DNA of 64,000 nucleotides from an uncultured Nitrosomonas sp. (lineage in GTDB: Bacteria > Pseudomonadota > Gammaproteobacteria > Burkholderiales > Nitrosomonadaceae), in the NCBI GenBank assembly GCA_902826115.1, contig CADEDO010000006.1:1-64000 (forward strand), written 5' to 3'. Shown in pieces: positions 39,330 to 48,634 of the stretch (positions are counted from its first letter, which is position 1; the number at the start of each line of letters is the position of its first letter). The translations under genes and the position numbers were made by a program. Under the pieces are notes generated by a model, which made no database searches, was not told the origin of the DNA, and saw only the letters and a program-made list of their open reading frames with translations.

Positions 39330-41516
39330 TCAAAACTCAAGTGGATCCACATCAATTACCCAGCGAATTTTATGTGTGGGCAGAGAATTGATTTGTTTAT
39401 ACCATTGAGCGAGAAATTCCTGTAACTGCCTGCGTGAAGAAGATTGTACCAGCAAGTGTGCCCGCTCCAAACCTTTTAAGCGCAGCATCGGCGCTGGTAC
39501 CGGATCAAATATTTCCACTGTTGGAAGCGGCTGAGCAAGTTTTGCCGCCTGTGCGAGAAAATCAAGCACAAGCTCAATGTTGTGGGCCTCCGCGCGCAAA
39601 AGGGCTTGATACACGTAAGGCGGGAATCCGGCTGTTTTTCTCTCTGCCAATAGCGACTTTGCCAGTGCATCATAATCGTGTTGTTGCAATGCACGGTAAA
39701 GTGGGTGATCGGGAAATTCAGTTTGAATAAGCACGTATCCTGCGACCGCAGCCCGACCTGCCCGGCCTGCGACTTGCATCAATTGTGCAAACAAGCGTTC
39801 ACTGGCACGAAAATCAGTACTGTAGAGCGAAACATCCGAATTCAGGATGCCGACCAGTGACAAGTTGGGAAAATCATGCCCTTTAGCAAGCAATTGTGTG
39901 CCAACCAATATATCCACCTCTTGCGCATGGATAGTCTGCAGAATATTCTGCCATGCATTTTTGCGCCGAATACTGTCACGATCGATGCGAAGAATACGCG
40001 CTTCTGGAAATCGTGCTGCTAGAGTGTCTTCGATACGCTGTGTGCCCTGTCCAAAAGGGGCGATATCCTGATTCCCGCATTGCGGACAAGCTCGTGGAAA
40101 ATTCTCCTGATGTCCGCAATGGTGACAGCATAGCTTTTTGTCGCGTAAATGAACCACCAAACGACTGGAGCAGCGTTGACATGTCGCAGACCAGGCGCAA
40201 GATTTGCATAGCAGCACAGGTGCATAACCACGGCGATTGATAAAAATGAGGCTTTGATGTTTTTTTGCGAGACACCGTACCAGAGCTTGGGTGAGCGGCT
40301 CGGACAAACCTTCCTGAGTTTTATGGGTGCGAATATCGATGCACTGAATCAATGGTAATGCGGCATTTTCGACGGCACGCGATTGTAGGCGCAAACTTCG
40401 ATAACGCCCGTTCAGGGCATTGTAATAACTCTCCAGCGAGGGAGTGGCTGTTCCCAGCACAACGGGTATATTCGCTTGCCGGGCGCGGAAAATAGCCAGA
40501 TCACGCGCGGAATAGCGCAATCCATCTTGCTGCTTGAAAGAACCGTCCTGCTCTTCATCGACAATAACGAGCCCTAAATTGGGCAACGGGGTGAACACAG
40601 CGAGACGCGTACCTAAAATGATCCTGGCTATGCCTTGCTGTGCCTGTAACCAACCCAAGAGTCGCTGCGTGTCATTCAAACCACTATGCAAACTAACCAA
40701 ATGAGTAGCTGGAAAGCGTGCCCGAAAAATGGCTTCCAATTGCGGTGTTAAATTGATTTCAGGAATGAGCACCAGTGTTTGCTTGTCTAGTGCCAGGGCT
40801 TGTTCGATGATGTGCAGATACACTTCAGTTTTGCCACTGCCGGTAATGCCATGCAACAGCCAAGTATTGAATTGATTGATCTCGCTTGTAATCGCATTGA
40901 CGGCTTTTTCCTGCTCTTGAGTCAATGCAGGCTTATTACTCGGCTTGAGTGTTGATGTTGCAGGAATCGCCATGGCAGAAACCCACCCTAACTCAACCCA
41001 AGCTTTTAATAACTTAATGGCCGTTGGTGAAATTAGTTTGGCTGCCTCGCTGGTCAGTCCATCTGATTGATTGAGCTCAGTCAATAAACGGCGAGCTATG
41101 CGCTGACGAGCCGGGATACTGGTTAGACCAACCTGTTTTCCAGTCGTGGTTAAATGAAATTGGTGATCATTTGAAGGTGCGGATAATTTCACAGGTTTGT
41201 TACCACGCAATTTACCTGGCAGGCCATTCATGATGACCATACCGAGTGGATGATGATAGTAATCACTACAAAATTGGAATAAATCGAGCAAAGCTGTTGG
41301 CAGTGGCGCAATGTCCCTAAAGATGATTTGTGCTGTTTTTAGTTTCTCAACAGCAATCCGGGTATCAGAATTGACCGCGACGATAATACCCGTCAACAGT
41401 TTCTTCCCAAAAGGGACGTTTACGCGCAGGCCAACATCCTGTGGATGAGCGTCTACGGCTTGATAGTCGAATAACGTGTCGACATGAACATTCAATGCGA
41501 CACGGATGATGGGCAT
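39330..41516 (-). CDS. priA: Primosomal protein N' (PriA helicase)
   Basis: PriA reloads the replication machinery at stalled forks. The 728-residue protein has a DNA-binding start (ALNVHVDTLFDYQ), Walker A GITGSGKTEVYL near 225-236, a DEEQDGSFKQQ Walker B, and the set of eight zinc-binding cysteines from CKSCAWSATCQRC to CPQCGNQD inserted in the helicase core. GRAGRAAVAGYVLIQT is helicase motif VI. Length and order are complete. Confidence 0.97.
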   Translation of the reverse strand: MPIIRVALNVHVDTLFDYQAVDAHPQDVGLRVNVPFGKKLLTGIIVAVNSDTRIAVEKLKTAQIIFRDIAPLPTALLDLFQFCSDYYHHPLGMVIMNGLPGKLRGNKPVKLSAPSNDHQFHLTTTGKQVGLTSIPARQRIARRLLTELNQSDGLTSEAAKLISPTAIKLLKAWVELGWVSAMAIPATSTLKPSNKPALTQEQEKAVNAITSEINQFNTWLLHGITGSGKTEVYLHIIEQALALDKQTLVLIPEINLTPQLEAIFRARFPATHLVSLHSGLNDTQRLLGWLQAQQGIARIILGTRLAVFTPLPNLGLVIVDEEQDGSFKQQDGLRYSARDLAIFRARQANIPVVLGTATPSLESYYNALNGRYRSLRLQSRAVENAALPLIQCIDIRTHKTQEGLSEPLTQALVRCLAKKHQSLIFINRRGYAPVLLCKSCAWSATCQRCSSRLVVHLRDKKLCCHHCGHQENFPRACPQCGNQDIAPFGQGTQRIEDTLAARFPEARILRIDRDSIRRKNAWQNILQTIHAQEVDILVGTQLLAKGHDFPNLSLVGILNSDVSLYSTDFRASERLFAQLMQVAGRAGRAAVAGYVLIQTEFPDHPLYRALQQHDYDALAKSLLAERKTAGFPPYVYQALLRAEAHNIELVLDFLAQAAKLAQPLPTVEIFDPVPAPMLRLKGLERAHLLVQSSSRRQLQEFLAQWYKQINSLPTHKIRWVIDVDPLEF

Positions 41517-41591
41517 AGGTAGAAGAGGGGATGATAGTTGGATTGATTTGCTAAGATTATTGCGGTGAATTCACTGTGTCAACAATGAATG

Positions 41592-41647
41592 CTCACCGAA
41601 AGCATCGATCTTTCGGTGAGTAACGAGCGATTATTGATAGCTCGTTA
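41592..41647 (-). terminator. Tandem hairpins downstream of the 41651-43069 lipoprotein gene
   Basis: Two perfect hairpins lie back to back: TAACGAGC / GCTCGTTA (41621-41628 with 41640-41647) and CTCACCGAAAG / CTTTCGGTGAG (41592-41602 with 41610-41620). They follow the lipoprotein stop codon at once and precede priA. On the plus strand the first is followed by a T run, so the pair could stop transcription from either side. Confidence 0.65.
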
Positions 41648-41650
41648 TTT

Positions 41651-43069
41651 TTATCGGGAAATTCGATGAAGGGTTACCGATTCTTCACCTGGTTTGTCAA
41701 GTTTGGCAGTATTGCCATCCGCATTGATACTGAATCCAATCGGCGTGTTGTTATCCAGATCCGAGAAACCGGAACAACCGTTAGTATTGTAAGTAAAACT
41801 GGATAAATTCAGTTTGCTAGCGCCTTTGTCATAAGCGTACGATGAAAACTCGATGCCGGGTTTGCCGCATTTTGCCTGATCGGCTCTCTGGGTAGCACCT
41901 GTTGGATCAATCACCATGAATTTGCCATTTGGAAAGAATACCAGGGTTTGTGTTTTGATCGTATTGGCATCATATGCCCATGCGCCGACGATGCCGGAAG
42001 GATCATTATCAATTTTTGAATAGCGGGTTTCTTTCACTTCCGTCGGAGCGACTTCATTCTCATCGCTAAGCTCGATCGGTTTGGCAATGTGGAAGAGTTC
42101 TCCGAAAACGCTGCTTTCTGCGCGTGCTCTTTGTACCGTGACGATATCTGAGTTTATCAATTCAAAACCATTGGTACGAATGCGACGGGTTGGTCCGGGA
42201 TTTGACAAGCCGGCTTTCAGATTAGTATCGACCGATGGTTTTCCGATCAGATTGAATCCTCGGGAATCAAATCCAATGGCATCGGCAACGCCATATTCAA
42301 CGCCTGCCTGGAAAATGGTACGGCCACCGCAAACACGGTTTTCGTCACAGGAATCATCAGGTCTGGCATCACCTTGCAAGTACTCGTGGCTGTTATCGTT
42401 AGCAACGCGTAAGACACTGGCCGTTTGATTGTTGTAGCTAACCCAGATTTGAGCGCTGAGGAGCGCGACGCTTTGTGAGAGAAAGTGTGCAGTGGCTTCT
42501 TCTGTGGTTTTAACATCGCCACTGATCCCACTTGCATCCATGATGTTCTTCAAATTGGCGGAATCGGCGAAGGTATCAGGATTGCTGTCCAGATTAATGG
42601 ATGATTTCACTGCGGCGGCTGTTTCGCTGGAAATGGTAATTCCATTGGTCGCATCGCCATCTGAATCCAGTGATTGAAGCAGAACTAATAAATTTTGAGC
42701 TTTATTTGCGTTATCTCCTGCTAATTCAATGGGTGTCACAATTTGTGAACCTGGGATATTACCCAGTGTCAAATCGCCCAGCTTGAATTCAATTTTGTCG
42801 CCATGATTAAAATTAAAAATACCTTTGTCATTGGTTACGCCCGATTTGCCGGAAGAAGCAGCATAGGTGATGCCGGAAACGGGGGAATCGACCAGAATTC
42901 CGGTTGCAGGGCCTGTCGGCATGCTTCTGGCTGCCGTTGCTGCTGACGAATTTGATGATGTTGTGGATGATTGTTCCGTACCGCTGTCGCAAGCAGTAAG
43001 GCCAACCATAGCGACTGTGGATATTAAATGTACCCATGAATTTTTTCTTAACTGTTGTTTAGATTTCAT
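41651..43069 (-). CDS. Large lipoprotein with Ig/carboxypeptidase-regulatory-like start, unknown function
   Basis: The 472-residue product has a lipoprotein signal (lipobox GLTAC) followed by a Ser/Thr/Ala-rich linker. Next comes a segment GILVDSPVSGITYAASSGKSG...TNDKGIFNFNHGDKIEFKLGDLTLG, which looks like a small beta domain of surface lipoproteins in several proteobacteria. Later parts include a Cys pair (SCDENRVCGG) and FFPNGKFMVIDPTG. I cannot name a function; surface exposure is likely. The ATG at 43069 gives a normal signal peptide; the frame is open further up, but that stretch has no coding features. Confidence 0.7.
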   Translation of the reverse strand: MKSKQQLRKNSWVHLISTVAMVGLTACDSGTEQSSTTSSNSSAATAARSMPTGPATGILVDSPVSGITYAASSGKSGVTNDKGIFNFNHGDKIEFKLGDLTLGNIPGSQIVTPIELAGDNANKAQNLLVLLQSLDSDGDATNGITISSETAAAVKSSINLDSNPDTFADSANLKNIMDASGISGDVKTTEEATAHFLSQSVALLSAQIWVSYNNQTASVLRVANDNSHEYLQGDARPDDSCDENRVCGGRTIFQAGVEYGVADAIGFDSRGFNLIGKPSVDTNLKAGLSNPGPTRRIRTNGFELINSDIVTVQRARAESSVFGELFHIAKPIELSDENEVAPTEVKETRYSKIDNDPSGIVGAWAYDANTIKTQTLVFFPNGKFMVIDPTGATQRADQAKCGKPGIEFSSYAYDKGASKLNLSSFTYNTNGCSGFSDLDNNTPIGFSINADGNTAKLDKPGEESVTLHRISR

Positions 43070-43290
43070 TAAGCTATTCTCTTTTTGATTAATTAAATAA
43101 TTCAATCTTGTACAATTTACATTTTTGGATGAATAACGCGTAAATGGATACTGATATTTTACTACCAACATTGCTATTATAGCCATGCAATCTATTTTTC
43201 GTTCTTAACTTGTTTAAATGGGTTTTAAATTTTTGTCTTTTCGTGTATTTTCGCCGCTAATTTTTTATTTGGGGGATATAAGGTATTTAT

Positions 43291-44397
43291 ATGTCTAACA
43301 TGGCTGAAATCTCACAACTGACTGAGATGTCAGTGCAGCTTCCCGTTGACTGGTACTTGGATTCTAAGATTCTTGAGATTGAAAAACACATTTTGTTTGA
43401 TCAAGGGCCCGGTTACGTAGGTCATGAGCTAATGGTGCCGACTGTTGGGGATTACTACGTACCAGAAGGGATGAATAATGCCAAGGTGTTGGTGCGCAAT
43501 GAAAATGGCATTGAACTACTATCCAATATTTGCCGCCACCGACAAGCGCTGTTGTTAAAAGGGAGAAGTAATACCAAGAATATTGTATGTCCCATCCATC
43601 GCTGGACCTATGCATTGGATGGTAAATTGCTTGGTGCTCCTCATTTCACGCAGAATCCTTGCCTTAATCTGGATAAAACACCGCTGCAAAACTGGAATGG
43701 ATTGCTGTTTAATGGCCGCCGCAAGGTCGTCCAAGATATGGCCAAATTGAGTGTGCTGAAAGATTTTGATTTTTCTAACTATATGTTGGATCGCATTCAA
43801 GTTGACCAGTACCGCTGTAACTGGAAAACGTTTGTTGAGGTTTATCTGGAAGATTATCATGTGGAACCCTATCATCCTGGTTTAAGTCGCTTTGTTAATA
43901 CTGACAAGCTCGAATGGGAGTTTGGGGATTGGTATAGCGTACAAACCGTAGCGATTGATAATACTCGTTTTCAGCGCCCTGGTAGTTCGGTGTACGCCAA
44001 ATGGCATGAGCAAGTTTTACAGCAAAATGAGGGGAAAATGCCACCATATGGTGCCATATGGTTGCTGTACTACCCCAATATCATGCTGGAATGGTATCCA
44101 CACACGCTAGTGATCAGCACTTTGTTGCCGACCGGAGTGGAAAGCTGCACCAATGTGGTTGAGTTTTATTATCCGGAGGAAATTGCTTTATTTGAACGCG
44201 AGTTTGTCGAAGCGGAACAGGCTGCTTATAAAGAAACTGCCTTAGAAGATGATGAAATCTGTCAATTGATGACCGCCGGCCGGCGCGCATTGTATGAACA
44301 AAATCGCAATGAGATAGGGCCTTACCAAATGCCTATGGAAGCGGGAATGGAGCATTTTCATCAGTTCTTGCAGCGCCAAATCGGACCTCATGTCTGA
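43291..44397 (+). CDS. Rieske-type (2Fe-2S) ring-hydroxylating oxygenase, large-subunit-like
   Basis: The 368-residue protein has an N-terminal Rieske cluster site, Cys81-x-His83 (NICRHRQ) and Cys100-x2-His103 (VCPIHRW), and a C-terminal catalytic domain with a mononuclear-iron site around Asp188, His190 and His195 (LEDYHVEPYHPGL). Such enzymes hydroxylate aromatic or other C-H bonds with electrons from a reductase. No reductase, ferredoxin or small-subunit gene is adjacent, so it belongs to the stand-alone kind, and the substrate is unknown. AAGG lies 7 bases before the ATG. An EamA exporter gene follows after 42 bp. Confidence 0.88.
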   Translation: MSNMAEISQLTEMSVQLPVDWYLDSKILEIEKHILFDQGPGYVGHELMVPTVGDYYVPEGMNNAKVLVRNENGIELLSNICRHRQALLLKGRSNTKNIVCPIHRWTYALDGKLLGAPHFTQNPCLNLDKTPLQNWNGLLFNGRRKVVQDMAKLSVLKDFDFSNYMLDRIQVDQYRCNWKTFVEVYLEDYHVEPYHPGLSRFVNTDKLEWEFGDWYSVQTVAIDNTRFQRPGSSVYAKWHEQVLQQNEGKMPPYGAIWLLYYPNIMLEWYPHTLVISTLLPTGVESCTNVVEFYYPEEIALFEREFVEAEQAAYKETALEDDEICQLMTAGRRALYEQNRNEIGPYQMPMEAGMEHFHQFLQRQIGPHV

Positions 44398-44439
44398 CGA
44401 TTTTTAATTAAAAATTCTTTATCATAGGATATTCGGCTA

Positions 44440-45300
44440 GTGCGCTCGATGTGGATGCTGGTGGCCGCGTTTATGTTTGCTTGCATGGGTGTGCTGGTCA
44501 AACTGGGGGCGGCTCATTTTTCCAGTACTGAACTGGTGTTTTACCGTTCATTATTTGGTGTATGGATGACTTACTGGGTTATCCGACACTACCGACTCTC
44601 GGTGCGCACGCCTCATTGGCGGATTCATTGCTGGCGTGGGATTACGGGACTTGTCAGTCTATTGATGTTTTTTTATTGCTTGACGCAATTGCCTCTGGCA
44701 ACCGCTATTTCATTGAATTACACATGGCCGCTTTTTGTCGCTTTGTTTTCGATTCTGATTCTCAAAGAACAATTGCATTGGCCTCTAATCTGCACAGTAT
44801 TACTCGGTTTTGTCGGTGTTGTGCTTTTGCTGCGCCCCTCACTGCCTGAAGATCACTGGATTACCGGTTTAATAGGAATAGCTTCAGGTTTCTTTGCGGC
44901 GTTGGCTTATATCAATGTCAAGCAATTGGGTAATTTGGGCGAATCGGAGTGGCACGTGGTATTTTATTTTACGCTGATCAGCACGCTGATTACCGGTGCA
45001 TGGCTAGTGTTTACAACCTTCAGTCCCATCACCGGAAATGGCTTGCTATTGTTGCTGGGAATTGGCATGACGGCTACATTGGCACAATTGGCGATGACGC
45101 GTGCTTATCATAGGGGGGTTACGTTGGTGGTGACTTCATTGGGCTATAGTAATGTGCTGTTTGCCAGTCTTTGGGGAATTTTACTGTGGAATGAAATGTT
45201 GCCGCCGCTTGCGTGGGTGGGAATGGGATTGATCATTTTGGGCGGATCTCTTAGCGGTATTATGAGTTTTAAATCGACGACGGCTGTAGCACAAAAATGA
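44440..45300 (+). CDS. EamA-family (DMT superfamily) inner-membrane transporter
   Basis: The 286-residue product shows ten hydrophobic segments arranged as two repeats of the EamA domain, with the usual FYRSLFGVWMTYW and SLNYTWPLFVALFSILILKEQ segments in the first half and SLGYSNVLFASLWGILLWNE in the second. Members export amino acids or other small metabolites. It starts with GTG at 44440 (AGGATA upstream) or ATG at 44449. Being 42 bp behind the Rieske oxygenase gene, it could be co-transcribed with it. Confidence 0.88.
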   Translation: MRSMWMLVAAFMFACMGVLVKLGAAHFSSTELVFYRSLFGVWMTYWVIRHYRLSVRTPHWRIHCWRGITGLVSLLMFFYCLTQLPLATAISLNYTWPLFVALFSILILKEQLHWPLICTVLLGFVGVVLLLRPSLPEDHWITGLIGIASGFFAALAYINVKQLGNLGESEWHVVFYFTLISTLITGAWLVFTTFSPITGNGLLLLLGIGMTATLAQLAMTRAYHRGVTLVVTSLGYSNVLFASLWGILLWNEMLPPLAWVGMGLIILGGSLSGIMSFKSTTAVAQK

Positions 45301-45386
45301 CTTTACTGCGCATTGCTGAATAGCAAAATTTGCACCATCTGCTTTATTTGCCTATGATGAAGCTTGTTATCATTTGAGGTGAAGCC

Positions 45387-45746
45387 ATGATTACTATTCA
45401 AAAGAAAGACAATCTAGTCATTGTCGCAATAATTGGTGAATTTACGTTAACTGACTATAAGGAATTTGAGCAGAAGGTGCTTTATCAGTCACATTTTGAT
45501 GGTAAAGCAAACCTTTTGTTTGATTGGCGTGACATGTTGGATTACACCGTGGATGTTGCCTGGGAAGAGATAAAATTTATGCGCGCGCATGGCAGCGAGT
45601 TTAATCGGGTGGCTGTGGTCACTGACGACGAGTGGCAAGCCTGGGGAGCCTGGGTTTCCAATCTTTTCATCAATGCCAACGTAGCGGTGTTCCATGATTA
45701 TGAGGAAGCGGAAGAGTGGGCTGCCGATAGTGTCAGTGCTGATTGA
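45387..45746 (+). CDS. SpoIIAA-like (STAS-related) small protein
   Basis: The 119-residue protein has the alternating strands and helices of the SpoIIAA-like/STAS fold (VIVAIIGEFTLTDYKEFEQKV, LLFDWRDM, RVAVVTDDEWQAW, AVFHDYEEAEEWA). Members of this group are found widely in proteobacteria; some bind lipids or hydrophobic ligands, and a regulatory role is suggested for others. TGAGG precedes the ATG. It is flanked by membrane-protein genes on the same strand but with gaps near 90-110 bp. Confidence 0.75.
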   Translation: MITIQKKDNLVIVAIIGEFTLTDYKEFEQKVLYQSHFDGKANLLFDWRDMLDYTVDVAWEEIKFMRAHGSEFNRVAVVTDDEWQAWGAWVSNLFINANVAVFHDYEEAEEWAADSVSAD

Positions 45747-45854
45747 TTCTCTTTTTATCGTCAAAAAATAATTGATGAGAGTGTGTCATGAATCAAAACA
45801 TTACACACTCAACTTAATCATTGTCTTGTTTTATTAATCAGTCAAAGAAATCTT

Positions 45855-46340
45855 ATGGATGAACTAGTTTTCGCCAGAGTACTTCATGTGCTGGGTGTCG
45901 TGTTGTGGATTGGCGGTGTTGCGATGGTGACTACGGTATTGCTACCCACTCTGGCGCGTATGCCATCAGCCATTGAAGCGATGGCTTTTTTTGAGCAATT
46001 CCGGCGGCGGTTTGCTGCACAAGCGCGCATTTCTACCCTATTTGTAGGCGTGACCGGATTTTACATGGTGTACGTATTGGATGCCTGGCAACGTTTTACG
46101 CAGTGGCAATATTGGTGGATGCACACTATGGTGTTTATCTGGCTGTTATTTAGTTTCATGCTATTTGTCATGGAGCCGCGTGGCCGCCGCCAGCAAGCAC
46201 AAGCACCTGCACAGACAAACATTTCTGCAGACACCTTTGCCATCATTCAGCGCAAGCATCTGAAGCTGTTACTACTGAGTCTGCTGACGATTGCGGGCGC
46301 TGTGGCAGGAAGTCATGGTTGGTTGATATCCGGGAATTAA
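45855..46340 (+). CDS. Four-helix membrane protein, CopD-like
   Basis: The 161-residue protein has four hydrophobic helices. The first carries ARVLHVLGVVLWIGGVAMVT with a His suited to heme or copper, as in the CopD/YeaQ-like group of small membrane proteins. The third includes YWWMHTMVFIWLLFSFMLFV. I suggest a heme- or metal-binding inner-membrane role, with little certainty. A SirB-like membrane protein gene starts directly after its stop codon (2-bp gap), so the two are coupled. Confidence 0.65.
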   Translation: MDELVFARVLHVLGVVLWIGGVAMVTTVLLPTLARMPSAIEAMAFFEQFRRRFAAQARISTLFVGVTGFYMVYVLDAWQRFTQWQYWWMHTMVFIWLLFSFMLFVMEPRGRRQQAQAPAQTNISADTFAIIQRKHLKLLLLSLLTIAGAVAGSHGWLISGN

Positions 46341-46342
46341 GC

Positions 46343-46726
46343 ATGAGTTACGCTTTACTGAAAATGATACATGTCGGCAGCATCGTTGTGAGCTATCTGT
46401 TGTTTTTTGTGCGTGGTATCTGGTTGATGCAAGATTCGGAGAAATTGCATCAACGTTGGGTGAAAATCCTGCCGCATATGGTCGATACGCTACTACTGGC
46501 CAGTGCCATCGCATTGGCGATCACCATTCAACAAAGCCCACTCAACGATGCCTGGTTGACGGCCAAGGTGACCGGGTTAATCATCTATATCGGCCTTGGC
46601 ATGGTGGCGATGCGGTTTGGCAAAACGCGCCGAACCAAAATTGTTGCCTGGGTTGCGGCGGAATGCGTGTTTATCTATATCGTTCTGGTGGCGTTAACCA
46701 AAAGCCCCGTATTGGGTTTGTTCTGA
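46343..46726 (+). CDS. SirB2-family membrane protein
   Basis: The 127-residue protein starts MSYALLKMIHVGSIVVSYLLFFVRG and has four hydrophobic segments, matching the SirB2 (invasion-gene regulator-like) family in length and in the LLKxIHxxx-S opening. Its biochemical role is unknown; related proteins are common next to CopD-like genes. I start at ATG 46343 because GGAA lies before it and the family begins at this point. It is directly behind the CopD-like gene. Confidence 0.8.
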   Translation: MSYALLKMIHVGSIVVSYLLFFVRGIWLMQDSEKLHQRWVKILPHMVDTLLLASAIALAITIQQSPLNDAWLTAKVTGLIIYIGLGMVAMRFGKTRRTKIVAWVAAECVFIYIVLVALTKSPVLGLF

Positions 46727-46766
46727 CGGAAAATTTGCTTAAACCCGGAAGCGACAACTTAAACCA

Positions 46767-47285
46767 ATGGATGTATCTCGGTTCCGTCTTGAAGAAGCGC
46801 ATGAAGACCAATGGCAAGCCATTGCTGATCTGGTAAATCTGACTTATCGTGGAGATCAAGGTTGGACTCGAGAAACACATATTATTCAGGGTGACAGAAC
46901 AAATCGGCAAGCAATTGAGAGTGCCTTATCCAAACCGGATGCTTATTTCTTTGTAGTCAATCAACCCAAATTACTAGCCGCTTGTATCTATATCGTCAAA
47001 GAAAATGAGCATGCTTATATTGGCTTCTTTTCAGTTCATCCCAGCTTGCAAGGACAAGGATTGGGTAAATATGTACTCGAACAGACGGAAGCTTATGCCC
47101 TGAAAACCATGAACATACGAAAATTTGTGATGTTTGTGGTGTCACAACGCTCGGAATTGATTCAATTTTATGAGCGCAGAGGTTATGTTCATACCGGCAA
47201 GGTCGAATCTTATCCCCTGCATCTGAATATCGGCGTGCCTAAGGTTTCTGGTTTAACAATCGAATATCTCGAGAAAATTGTTTAA
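46767..47285 (+). CDS. GNAT-family N-acetyltransferase
   Basis: The 172-residue protein has the GNAT core: a beta strand AYIGFFSVHPSLQ, the acetyl-CoA loop QGQGLGKYVLEQ, and the late FYERRGYVHTGKVE segment. It transfers acetyl groups from acetyl-CoA to an amine; the acceptor cannot be predicted. The start lacks a visible ribosome site. It lies 40 bp behind the SirB2 gene and may belong to the same transcript. Confidence 0.85.
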   Translation: MDVSRFRLEEAHEDQWQAIADLVNLTYRGDQGWTRETHIIQGDRTNRQAIESALSKPDAYFFVVNQPKLLAACIYIVKENEHAYIGFFSVHPSLQGQGLGKYVLEQTEAYALKTMNIRKFVMFVVSQRSELIQFYERRGYVHTGKVESYPLHLNIGVPKVSGLTIEYLEKIV

Positions 47286-47431
47286 CTGAACACGCATTTC
47301 TTCGCAACAGGGTATAGTCCTATTCCTATATCGATTTCTATCTTTTTTTACTACAATTCCCGGGCCGTTAGGCTAATGGCTGTTTGAATAAGAAAGGCTC
47401 TATCAATCTTTTTTTAATCGATGAGGAAACT

Positions 47432-47656
47432 ATGCTTATAAAAATCGTTTTGGTTGCAGTATTAAGTTTTAGTGTTTCATGCTTTGCCGAATCAGGCGCA
47501 GATAAGTCAAAACCGCCTGCTGATTCCAAATCACCCGCACAAGCTTCATCAGTAGCAGGCCCAGCAACAAAAGAAAATGCCAAATCTTCGACTCAAAATT
47601 CAAGTACGCATAAGAAGCCATCCATGGTGGATTTTTGTAAAAAAAATCCTTGCTGA
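47432..47656 (+). CDS. Small secreted protein preceding the carbonic anhydrase gene
   Basis: The 74-residue product begins with a signal peptide (MLIKIVLVAVLSFSVSCFA, cut likely after FA) followed by a low-complexity, Ser/Lys/Pro/Ala-rich body. The end, MVDFCKKNPC, has two cysteines that could bind metal or form a disulphide. The ATG follows GAGGAAACT, a good ribosome site. I do not recognise the family. It sits 32 bp before the carbonic anhydrase gene on the same strand, so co-expression is likely. Confidence 0.55.
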   Translation: MLIKIVLVAVLSFSVSCFAESGADKSKPPADSKSPAQASSVAGPATKENAKSSTQNSSTHKKPSMVDFCKKNPC

Positions 47657-47688
47657 CCAGATTATTAATTTTGAATCGGAATTGACTC

Positions 47689-48474
47689 ATGAAAATAAAA
47701 ATTTTAAAAAAACTGTCCGCTACCATTTTTACATGCTACGCAACCATCGCTATGGCTGGTCCGCATTGGAGTCATGATGAGCAGGCCGAATGGGGAGCGA
47801 TTCGGGATCATTCGCAAACAATCGAACCTTTTACATTGCCTTATGCAACCTGCAGTCTCGGCAATCATCAGTCACCTGTCAACTTGTCAGAAGAAAGCCA
47901 TAAAGCGCGCCTCAATAAATTAAGGTTCAAATATTATGTTGATAGACCCGTGTTCTTTAACAGTGGGCACGGCATACAGGTCAATATGTCTGACGACTAT
48001 GACGGTCATTTGAAAATTGGCAGGGAAATTTATCCGCTCATACAATTTCATTTGCATGAACCCAGTGAGCACATGATCGGAAACAGACAATTCCCTGCAG
48101 AATTACATTTTGTGCATGTCAGGGAAGACGGAAAAATTGCTGTATTGGGAATTCTGATTAAACTGGGAGAATATAATGTAGCCCTTCAAACCGTCCTGGA
48201 TAACATGCCATCCGAGGAGGGGGCGCAAAGCACTGATGCAAACGTTGCACTGAATCCACTCGTGCTGTTGCCGGAACATCGCTGGAGCTACTATACGCTT
48301 GCAGGTTCTCTAACGACGCCGCCTTGCAGCGAAGGAGTCAATTGGTTGATCTTGGCAGAACCGATTACCATTTCATCTGCTCAACTTGCGCAACTGAAAA
48401 GCTTCTATTCAGATAACGCGAGACAAGTTCAGGATCTGAACGGTCGTTCTGTTTCGCATAGAGTCAAGTATTGA
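47689..48474 (+). CDS. cah: Periplasmic alpha-class carbonic anhydrase
   Basis: The enzyme interconverts CO2 and bicarbonate in the periplasm. The 261-residue precursor has a signal peptide (cut likely after AMA, residue 23) and the alpha-class zinc ligands His121, His123 and His140 in QFHLHEPSEH and AELHFVH. LTTPPCSEGVNW and Cys55 should form the usual disulphide. The length and motifs are complete. In an autotroph it may help supply inorganic carbon. GGAA lies before the ATG, and a terminator follows at 48514-48545. Confidence 0.95.
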   Translation: MKIKILKKLSATIFTCYATIAMAGPHWSHDEQAEWGAIRDHSQTIEPFTLPYATCSLGNHQSPVNLSEESHKARLNKLRFKYYVDRPVFFNSGHGIQVNMSDDYDGHLKIGREIYPLIQFHLHEPSEHMIGNRQFPAELHFVHVREDGKIAVLGILIKLGEYNVALQTVLDNMPSEEGAQSTDANVALNPLVLLPEHRWSYYTLAGSLTTPPCSEGVNWLILAEPITISSAQLAQLKSFYSDNARQVQDLNGRSVSHRVKY

Positions 48475-48513
48475 TATTTTATTTTTTGAAACAAGCTGAA
48501 CATCGGGATGTGT

Positions 48514-48545
48514 CGAGGGATTTGAATTTTTATTTAAATCCCTCG
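48514..48545 (+). terminator. Terminator after the carbonic anhydrase gene
   Basis: A perfect 10-bp stem CGAGGGATTT / AAATCCCTCG with a 12-base A/T-rich loop lies 40 bases after the stop codon. It also faces the 3' end of the convergent GGDEF-EAL gene. Confidence 0.75.
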
Positions 48546-48634
48546 TTTGAATTGAACATCTTCCATCTTTCCACAGCGACCAAGTCATTTTCCAGTAATC
48601 CAAACTGGTGTATCTATATTAAACGCAGTCGCAC

